Of a stretch of 64,000 nt of DNA, positions 57,101-64,000 are shown piece by piece. Made by a program: the position numbers and the translations under genes. Source of the DNA: Conchocele bisecta. Its lineage: Eukaryota; Mollusca; Bivalvia; Lucinida; Thyasiridae. The stretch spans positions 107,744,773 through 107,808,772 of the forward strand of contig CM055265.1 in NCBI GenBank assembly GCA_029237695.1, given 5' to 3'. The notes under the pieces were generated by a model, which was not told the DNA's origin, made no database searches, and was given only the letters and a program-made list of their open reading frames with translations. Positions within the stretch are counted from its first letter, which is position 1. Each line of letters starts with the position of its first letter.

Positions 57101-57343
57101 GGGGGCCGTTTCACTAAACTTCTTACGACTAAAATGTTCGTAAGCGCAAATTTAGAATCGTCTGTAAATTTCAATTGATGGATTTACATTTATTGAGCAT
57201 AGGCTGCATATGCAGCCTATGCTCAATAAATGTAAATCCAACAATTATTTACAAGAAAACATTGTTAATGTGAAATTTACAGACTATCATAATTTTGCAC
57301 TTACGAACATTTTAGTCGTAGGAAGTTTAGTGAAACGGGCCCC
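57101..57343. mobile_element. M2 element, well preserved
   Basis: GGGGGCCGTTTCACT to AGTGAAACGGGCCCC. Confidence 0.92.
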
Positions 57344-57666
57344 AGATACACCGAAATAACCCCTAAAACACCGTAACTAGTAACCGTTCTTCAAGAATGT
57401 GGTATGATCTAGGTAATTACCTTCCACTTCCTTATCGATCCGGTGCCCGTTGCACTAAACTTCGCACGCCTAAGAAATGCGTACGTGCCAAACTAAATTT
57501 TACTGCATAATTGCCATTAGCAGCCGATTCTGACACATCGTTGGTGAATTTGTTCAGATTTAATGTCGCTGAAAAAATGTGGCATTAATGTATCACATTG
57601 ATTTATAGAAATCTTCGTATGAAATGTTCTATCGCACGAATTTTAGTGTCTATCTCTCCGAATACT

Positions 57667-57885
57667 AGTTCAACGAGGACATCGACACTTTGATAAAGTC
57701 CCATAACATAAATGAATAACACTTCTTCCTTAATCTTGAGATTGTACCGTAATAACATAAATGAATACCACTTCTTCCTTAATCTTGAGATTGTACCGTA
57801 TTACGGTACAATCTCAAGATTAAGGATGAAGTGGTATTCATTTATGTTACTGGACTTTATTAAAGTATCGATGTCCTCGTTCACT
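57667..57885. mobile_element. Foldback element with a duplicated arm segment
   Basis: Outer arms ACGAGGACATCGACACTTTG / AAAGTATCGATGTCCTCGT. The left arm carries the 46-bp piece AACATAAATGAATA...GTACCGTA twice in tandem; the right arm has it once. Confidence 0.85.
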
Positions 57886-58195
57886 ACTGAGTCGCTGTAA
57901 CGGAGGTACATCGTCTATACTGGTTACTAGTAATACGTCAAATTGATCCATGCATGCAATTCCCTTATCATACAGTATTTACACCTTCTATAAATTTATA
58001 ATGAAAACACGCCCTTTCGACGTATTGCGTTTACATCACAATACAATACAGTAGACACATGTGACGTCGCGCGATGTTGTTGATTGTTTAAATTTCGCAA
58101 CGTGCCCAAAATGACGTAAAACAAGATTATTGTTAATTTTAACGCGATATTTGTTATTTAGATTGTTTAAACTATCAGAAAATGCAGTGTAAATA

Positions 58196-58309
58196 TAAGT
58201 AATAAAACCACGGGCTGTTGCGTTTACTGGGTTGAAAAAGTTGTCTGTTTAAAGTTTGTGAGGGGTCCTTCGGAAACCCAGTAAGCGCAACAGCCCATGG
58301 TTTTATTCC
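58196..58309. mobile_element. Foldback element
   Basis: Arms AATAAAACCACGGGCTGTTG / CAACAGCCCATGGTTTTATT and GTTTACTGGGTT / AACCCAGTAAGC. Confidence 0.85.
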
Positions 58310-58461
58310 TTAAATGTACATGTATGTACGACTCATGAACTACGACAATTGTTTTCAATTACATTTGTTAGTCAGTGTTTAGTTGATTTAAATGTGGTCA
58401 TAGACTACTTATAAACATTGTTGGTTTTATTTGAAAATTCATACGCTGACAATTCACATAC

Positions 58462-58637
58462 AGTAGAACCTCTCTAGACCGGACATAATAGCACAAATGT
58501 GATCTTATTTTTGAATGAATGTCTTGGTCATTGATCTCTGGTGATAATGTATGTTCATGATCGCATAGCACACAGCTATGTCTCAGCATGATCAAATGCC
58601 TAATTTACAGTGAAATCTCTCTCAACCGGACACCCTG
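58462..58637 (-). mobile_element. M1 element missing its hairpin tip
   Basis: CAGTAGAACCTCTCTAGACC to CAGTGAAATCTCTCTCAACCGGACACCCTG-type end; the inner mirror arm is absent. Confidence 0.8.
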
Positions 58638-59084
58638 TAAGAGTGAAGATGTCTATGGGGATTTAACATGGGAATTTATTTTTCCAATTTCAGTAATAGT
58701 GGACTGAATTTCAAAATTTAACTTTTCTTTTTCTTTTCTTTTCTCGACTTCTCCTGCAGCTCCTCAAACTCTCTTTCCCAAATTAAATTTCCATAGTACT
58801 TTCAATTATTTTGTGTAATAAACTCAATATTTGACCAAATTTCACGAACTAAAAAGAAGGCTCATTTTTAAATTTTGATAAATTTAATATTATGGAAAAC
58901 AATAGTATACTGTGTTGACATCGTTTATATGACCGTCATATTTGGGCAGGCTTCGTGAAAGATACAGTAGTCTGAATTACACGTTCGTGTCAGAATTCTG
59001 AACATGCTTCAGAATCACTGTTAGTCTTCACCTATATGATATAAAACTAATAAATAAATGGACATCCAGCACGGTGAAATTACG

Positions 59085-59155
59085 GCTGTAGAGCCGGTTT
59101 TTGTAAACCCCCGTTTACAAAAACCGGGGGTTTACAAAAACCGGCTCTACATACG
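59085..59155. repeat. Hairpin with repeated ACCGGGGGTTT pieces
   Basis: TAGAGCCGGTTTTTGTAAAC / GTTTACAAAAACCGGCTCTA around CCCCCGTTTACAAAAACCGGGGG. Confidence 0.88.
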
Positions 59156-59191
59156 GCAACTGTTTTATGCCAAGAAAATAATTCTGATTTG

Positions 59192-59512
59192 TACGGAACC
59201 CCGGGCGACATGGATATTTTTTTTATTAATTCGTTCCCACGAAATAACAATTTGTTCCCACGATATAACAATTTGTTCCCTTGATTTAACAATTCGTTCC
59301 CACTAAATAACAATTCTTTCACACGAATTAACAATTCGTTCCCTCAATTTAACAATTCGTTCCCACGAATTAACAATTAACGAATTAGCAGTTCGTTCCC
59401 TCAATTTAACAATTCGTTCTCACGAAATAACAATTGTTAATAACAATTGTTAATTGTTATTTCGTTGGAACGAATAAATAAAAAAATGTCATGTCCTCTG
59501 CGGGGCTCCGTA
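59192..59512. mobile_element. M15: foldback made of opposed 21-bp repeats
   Basis: TACGGAACCCCGGGCGACATG-type left end and CATGTCCTCTGCGGGGCTCC right end. About ten AACAATTCGTTCCCACGAAA-type units face only two inverse ones. Confidence 0.92.
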
Positions 59513-59521
59513 AGTATTCAA

Positions 59522-59899
59522 TTTATCCCGTCAACACAGTGCGTATGTGCCGTGAACACAGTGCGTATGTGCCGTCAACACAGTGCGTATGTGCCGTGAA
59601 CACAGTGCGTATGTGCCGTCAACACAGTGCGTATGTGCCGTCAACACAGTGCGTATGTGCCGTGAAACACGGTGCCGTGAAACATTTTTGATATCCAGTC
59701 AATGCAATTTTTGTATTTTACAGCCATTTGTTGGTGTTGACGGGATATATAGAATAGTAGGTTAGTGCCGTGAATGGGAAAAAATATCTGGCGCGGCACG
59801 GAAACGGGATGTGCTCGGCAGAGCCTCGCCCATCCCGTTTCCTGAGCCTTGCCAGATATTTTTTCCCATTCACGGCACTAACCTAAGTTATTCTCTATA
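59522..59899 (+). mobile_element. M7 element with an amplified 22-bp terminus
   Basis: The left domain unit AACACAGTGCGTATGTGCCG is repeated about six times (59533-59665, 22-bp period) where other M7 copies have it once. The right hairpin 59752-59893 is intact. Confidence 0.92.
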
Positions 59900-60174
59900 T
59901 ATTTGCAAATTGCTAATTTACAAAATGTGTGAATACATGTAAAAGTTCGATTAACAATTTCGCGATATTCCCATAGGAACTACAATATTCTGTTACATTG
60001 TTTCATTAATTAATTATATATCAAATATAGCACGGAAACCGTGTGCAGTTGCCTACCCGCCACCTTGTGTAGGTGTCGATTCGTGTAACTGTCAGAATTA
60101 CATTCGTTGCATTCTCTTTCAATTAGTTAAACTTGCTTAGAATTCACACATTCGTCCACAAAAGTATTTGAAAT
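59900..60174. other. No recognisable feature
   Basis: Unassigned. Confidence 0.4.
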
Positions 60175-60402
60175 GCAGTCGAACCTCTTTAAACCGGATA
60201 CCATGCGGACTGAAAGATTTGATGTTGCCATGGTGTCCGCAAAGAGATTCCACAGAAAGCCAAGTACATGAGCACGTCAAGATGTGCCGCTTTGATTTGC
60301 AATCATGAACATATATTATCAACATATATAAATAGCAGTTACAATCACCAACGTATACACGTTGAGGTTTTCTGGTTATCCGATTTAGAGACGTGTTACT
60401 GT
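60175..60402. mobile_element. M1 element, decayed
   Basis: CAGTCGAACCTCTTTAAACC, GATTTGCAATCATGAACATA and a far end TCCGATTTAGAGACGTGTTACTG-type. Confidence 0.7.
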
Positions 60403-60415
60403 GCGTTTATCATTC

Positions 60416-60778
60416 CATAATTCCAGCACAAAAATATTTACACAATTCCCTAACATTTGATTGGCCCGTAGCAAGTCTCTGTCCAAAATTTATATCTCAG
60501 TAAACTCCCACGCCGAACTACTTTCCGTAACCGTGAGGCGCAGTTAAAATAATTCTTAAGAAAACGAAAAATAAACACATTTTCTTGATGAATTTATTTA
60601 AAATGCTGGAATTATAAGGAATGAATGCCTTTTTGTGGAATTTATCGGGGATATAAACTTGGAAAAGTCGTGGGAATACTGGACAAGGCCTTCCGGCCTT
60701 CGTCCAGTATTCCCGCGACTTTTCCAAGTTTATACCCCGATAAATTCCACAAAAATGCCATTCATTCAGTTCCTATAT
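60416..60778 (-). mobile_element. M4 element
   Basis: ATAATTCCAGCACAAAAATA start, tail then hairpin; opposite in orientation to 61580-61938. Confidence 0.9.
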
Positions 60779-60829
60779 TGCCACGCTCAGTGTAAAAAGC
60801 ACGGCTCACACAATCCACATCTTCAATAT

Positions 60830-61015
60830 GTGACACGCCATGTAATTTTGTACCTCATGAAATACATTCACAGAAACTGTTACCTCTTCTGTAAATGACA
60901 TGGAAAAATGACGGAATTCTCATAATTCCGCGTCACCTTTCGACATCATTTACGAAGGATATCGTATTTTGCACATTTTCTTAGGAACAAAATCACATGA
61001 CGTGTCTTATATATG
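60830..61015. mobile_element. M8 element
   Basis: ACACGCCATGTAATTTTGTACCTC-type left end and GGAACAAAATCACATGACGTG right end; inner arms CTTCTGTAAATGACATGG / CATCATTTACGAAGGATATC. Confidence 0.85.
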
Positions 61016-61192
61016 TCCGGGTATTGGCACATGACTAAGACTGGTAACGTGGATGTACTATACATGTACATGTACATTATGTTATGTTTTGACACAAACC
61101 AAACATCTGGGAAATGGAATTATTATATGATTGATAATTTCAACCAATGGGATTGTCCAAATTCGGGTCACATGATTGTTGACATATATGAT

Positions 61193-61347
61193 ATTCACCT
61201 GTACATCAGTCTCGGACTCGTCTCGTTGCGCGAGACGAGTCCGAGAATGATATTCGAAATGTGATATGAGGTGAATATCACATTTCGAATAACATTCTCG
61301 GACTCTTCTCGCGAAACGAGACGATTCCGAGACTCATATTCAGGTAT
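61193..61347. mobile_element. Double hairpin with GTCTCGGACTCGTCTCG arms
   Basis: Two small hairpins (61207-61250 and 61290-61336) are themselves mirror images around ATTCGAAATGTGATATGAGG. Confidence 0.85.
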
Positions 61348-61579
61348 AGCAGCATGCGCGGGTCACTGATCACGCAACCAATTGCAAAGCATGAGGCATA
61401 TCGTGCGGTGTTTTATCATATACATTCTATAATATGGGTCATATAATAAACTAATTATTGTCTTTTGAGTCGGTGTACCGACGAGATTTACGGACCTTCG
61501 AATCTTATATTAACCTCGGCATTTGGCTTTGGTGAATATGACTTTCCTCTGGTCCGTAAATATCGCGTACACTCCCTCA

Positions 61580-61938
61580 ATATAGGAATGAATGACCTTT
61601 TTGCGGAATTTATCGGGGTATAAACTTGGAAAAGTCGCGGGAATACTGGACGAAGGCCGGAAGGCCTTGTCAAGTATTCCCACGACTTTTCCAAGTTTAT
61701 ATCCCCGATAAATTCCGCAAAAAGGCCATTCATTCCTTATAATTCCAGAATTTGAAATACATTCATCAAGAAAATGTGTTTATTTTCCGTTTTCTTAAGA
61801 ATTATTTTAACTGCGCCTCACGGTTACGGAAAGTAGTTCGGCGTGGGAGTTTACTGGGATATAAATTTGGGACAGAGACTTGCTACGGGCCAATCAAATG
61901 TTAGGGAATTGTGTAAATATTTTTGTGCTGGAATTATA
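61580..61938 (+). mobile_element. M4 element, complete
   Basis: TATAGGAATGAATGACC to GTGCTGGAATTATA. Near-identical arms; reference copy. Confidence 0.92.
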
Positions 61939-62197
61939 AGACAATAATTGTATATTGTTAATTCTGAAAACGAACTCTATATACTACATATGGCCAATAT
62001 TATAAGTAGGCAGTTAGTGACGTATTTATATAATTTCCAATGTATTATTACTGAATTAATTTTCAAATCATTCAGTGACATTTTATATTCATTTATATTT
62101 GTTTTCGTTTACCTTGTTGCTGTTGTATATTTCCTGAATGCATGTATGTGCATTTTAGTTAGTATCACATGTATTGACCGTATCCTTAACATTTCAG

Positions 62198-62233
62198 GTG
62201 CCTCAATAACAAATTATTCAAATCCAATATTAG
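62198..62233 (+). CDS. 36-nt linker micro-exon of the CUB/LDLa gene
   Basis: A short candidate exon lies between TTAACATTTCAG and GTAAGT. It enters and leaves in phase 1, exactly matching the CUB exon upstream and the LDLa exon downstream. It reads (G)-A-S-I-T-N-Y-S-N-P-I-L-(G), twelve residues with no cysteine and one NYS glycosylation motif, and would be a flexible spacer between modules. Because it is symmetric (1-1), skipping it would not shift the frame, so it may be alternative. Evidence is splice signals and phase only; a chance match is possible. Confidence 0.6.
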
Positions 62234-62267
62234 GTAAGTAAATACATATATGTACATGTACCATTAT

Positions 62268-62708
62268 CAAGGTGCATGATCACGTGGTTACAACAACAAC
62301 AACAATGGCTAAAAGTGTTGAAAGCGCGCCCACTCCAAAGTAAGTATTATTTGATATTGTCCTTAATTGACAACGGATTTTGATGAAATATGGCGCAGTA
62401 AACGCGTCTTCGTTAGCTGCATGTGGTGGTTCCGGGAGTTCGGCACAAACTTATGTCGTTTTTGCGAAGAATCGATTTCCGTGTCTGTAGACACGGAAAT
62501 CGATTCTTCGCAAAGACGACAGAGGTTTGTGCCAAAGTACCGAGACCATCAAATGCAGCTTAACAAGACGCATTTGATGCGCCATATGTCATCAAAATCC
62601 GTTACAAAGTAAGGACAAAATAAAAGAATACGTACTTTGAATCGGAGGGCTTCTGGAAGTTTTAGTACTTGTAGTGTGTCTATGTAACCACGTGATCATA
62701 CACATTAA
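62268..62708. mobile_element. M16 element, complete
   Basis: CAAGGTGCATGATCACGTGG to CCACGTGATCATACACATT; inner hairpin CGAAGAATCGATTTCCGTGT and mirror (62465-62513). Starts 35 bases after the micro-exon donor. Confidence 0.9.
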
Positions 62709-62857
62709 AAGTGGCTTCTCTGTGTAATAGTGCAGTTTATTGATTATGGAGGGCTTTCACAGCGTATTAACACAACGTATTAACACAACGTATTACAACT
62801 CGTAATCCACTATTGTAATAAATATGCAAATGAGGATGCCACAGAAAACACGTTACA

Positions 62858-62960
62858 CGGGGGTCAGCTTGTAAATGCGCACACGAACGAACACGACAGG
62901 TTGGAACCAACCTGTCGTGTTCGTTCGTGTGTGCACTTACACGCTGACCCCACTGTAGAT
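62858..62960. repeat. Near-perfect hairpin
   Basis: GGGGTCAGCTTGTAAATGCG / GTGCACTTACACGCTGACCCC-type arms; centre AACCTGTCGTGTTCGTTCGT and mirror. Confidence 0.88.
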
Positions 62961-62990
62961 GAACAATACAATTCCAGTGTATGATAATCA

Positions 62991-63235
62991 GGGGCCCGTT
63001 TCTTTAAACTTCGTACGACTAAAATGTTCGTAAGTGCAAAATTATGATAGTCTCTAAATTTTAGATTAACAATGTTTTCTTGTAAACAAATATTGGATTT
63101 ACATTTATTGAGCATGGACTGCATATGCAGCCTATAATCAATAAATGTAAATCAATCAATTGAAATGTTCAGACGATCCTAAATTTGCACTTACGAACAT
63201 GTTAATCATACGAAGTTTAGTGAAACGGCCCCCCT
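62991..63235. mobile_element. M2 element
   Basis: GGGGCCCGTTTCTTTAAAC to GTTTAGTGAAACGGCCCCCC. Confidence 0.9.
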
Positions 63236-63545
63236 GGTTGTTTAATACGTAGAGCACGGTTCGTCCGCATGTACGGTGGGATAATTATCGATCATGCATG
63301 TACAGGCGGACAAACGTGCTTTAAGTTATATATCCCCTCAAAATACCATTGCCACGTCCGGTTTTCAAAATAACCCGGAGACAAATTCGGTGATACGGAT
63401 ATAGTTGGATATTACAAGCAAACACAAATTTAATCGCTTTTAACCTGTGTCTCCATGTAATATAGAATTTACTAATCTACTTGACTGAGCTTATAGATAC
63501 GTAAATGCGCACTGATTATTCCGGGAATAAGAGGACATACTATGC

Positions 63546-63768
63546 TACAGTGGAACCTCTCTAAACCGGACAAGAAGAAACATGTGTGATCGTAATTGTG
63601 ATGGGTTTCTGGGTCATTTATCTCAGGTGATAATGCCTGTTCGTGATCGCATAGCACACACCTGTGGCTCGGAATAATCAAATGCCTGATTTACGGTGAA
63701 ACCTCGCTAAACCGGACACCCTGGGAGGTGACCTCCCAGGGTGTCCGGTTTAGCGAGGTTTCACTGTA
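63546..63768 (-). mobile_element. M1 element, complete
   Basis: TACAGTGGAACCTCTC, unique middle with GTTCGTGATCGCATAGCAC, then hairpin 63694-63768 with a perfectly paired GGGAGGTGACCTCCC tip. It ends 22 bases before the LDLa exon. Confidence 0.92.
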
Positions 63769-63790
63769 TATTGTTTTTCCTCGTTTGTAG

Positions 63791-63919
63791 ACTGTAGATC
63801 ATACGAGTTCCCGTGCAGCAATAAAGTCTGTATGACGCTATCCTACCGTTGTGACGGGTTCAACGACTGTGGGTGCACTTCTGAATGTGATGAATCCGGC
63901 TGCGGGGGTATTCCACTAG
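63791..63919 (+). CDS. Exon encoding an LDL-receptor class A-like module
   Basis: The exon follows TTTGTAG and is followed by GTACGT. It is 129 nt, phase 1 in and out, coding 43 residues. It reads D-C-R-S-Y-E-F-P-C-S-N-K-V-C, then Y-R-C-D-G-F-N-D-C-G-C and E-C-D-E-S-G-C. The spacing of Cys 2, 9, 14, 21, 27 and 38 and the RCDGxxDC motif fit LDLa repeats, which bind calcium and ligands outside the cell. Two extra cysteines (29 and 33) lie where the usual D-G-S-D-E calcium loop would be, so calcium binding may be changed. An M1 hairpin element ends 22 bases before the exon. The gene continues past the window. Confidence 0.86.
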
Positions 63920-64000
63920 GTACGTATCACGGTCGGCTGTCATGTGTGTCATATCAGAAAGGTGTGACGTAACGTATGTCGTCATTTTATTTAGTTTTCG

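Larger units (their letters stand above)
45339..62197 (+). other. Intron 2 of the CUB/LDLa gene (phase 1)
   Basis: GTAAGT to CAG, 16.9 kb. It hosts a split M5, a decayed transposon gene, a large inverted repeat, two SINE-like units, simple repeats and many hairpin elements. If the 36-nt exon is not real, the intron would run to 63790. Confidence 0.75.
62234..63790 (+). other. Intron 3 of the CUB/LDLa gene (phase 1)
   Basis: GTAAGT to TAG, 1.56 kb. In order it holds an M16 element, a 62858-62960 palindrome, an M2 element, a decayed M10-like piece near 63247-63322 and a full-length M1 that reaches almost to the acceptor. Confidence 0.7.

Noticed and set aside
59491..59765. Cys-rich repeat peptide (T-V-R-M-C-R repeats) resembling a toxin-like peptide
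   Set aside because: It is the 22-bp M7 end array read in three shifting frames; no signal peptide.

Overview
This is a eukaryotic, AT-rich, gene-poor window from an invertebrate animal, most likely a bivalve mollusc. That placement rests on the intron-dominated layout, the CUB/LDLa exon style and on hairpin repeats that look familiar from clam genomes; it is inference from memory, not a search. I see no bacterial operons, rRNA, functional tRNA genes or CRISPR arrays. Nearly all short open frames here are read-throughs of palindromic repeats and are not annotated as genes.

One convincing host gene lies on the + strand. Exons at 38700-38878 and 45161-45338 together encode one complete CUB domain. 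A 36-nt linker exon lies at 62198-62233 and an LDL-receptor class A-like exon at 63791-63919. All four have canonical AG/GT borders and their phases chain perfectly (1-0, 0-1, 1-1, 1-1). The visible part spans 25.2 kb for only 522 coding bases; both ends of the gene lie outside what I can see. Its introns (6.3, 16.9 and 1.6 kb) are filled with mobile elements. One hairpin element begins at base +6 of the first intron, and another ends 22 bases before the last exon.

A second, decayed gene sits inside the 16.9 kb intron (47831-52101, + strand). It is a transposon-type gene with two zinc-knuckle-like motifs, a stop-interrupted first exon, and a badly frameshifted second half resembling an XPG/FEN1-type nuclease. 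Around it are a split hairpin element, a 2.8 kb arm (50.34-53.16 kb) repeated in inverse at 55.53-56.50 kb, and a block at 54.36-55.45 kb that recurs inverted at the window start (1-1247).

The rest is dense with short hairpin (foldback) elements. I name the families by a terminal or core motif: M1 GTGTCCGGTTTAGAG; M2 TTTCACTAAACTTCG; M3 TTAACCCTTTCAA; M4 GAATGGCCTTTTTG; M5 CTGTCTGTTCCACG; M6 AGGTACATGCCCACTC; M7 GGTTAGTGCCGTGAATGG; M8 GATTTTGTACCT; M9 GGGCCCGGTTGCTC; M10 CACAGTTAGATCACG; M11 GTCGTCTGCTGTT; M12 GTAGATCCTGATCAG; M13 ACCGCCTGCGCTAAT; M14 GTAGCCGATTTCA; M15 TACGGAGCCCCGCAG; M16 GATCACGTGGTT; M17 ACACTAGTGTATTA; M18 TTCACGTCGAAAAATGC; and a CAGG-ended group with 5-bp target duplications. 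Several have spawned tandem repeats: a 41-bp minisatellite at 41.7-42.5 kb (from M1), 21-bp repeats inside M15 at 37.1 and 59.2 kb, 21-bp repeats next to half an M3 at 31.7 kb, and a 22-bp array at the end of an M7 at 59.5 kb. Another unusual unit is a tRNA-like head joined to three ~740-bp tandem units ending in an A-rich tail (24.69-26.92 kb), each unit carrying two TGACGTCA sites.
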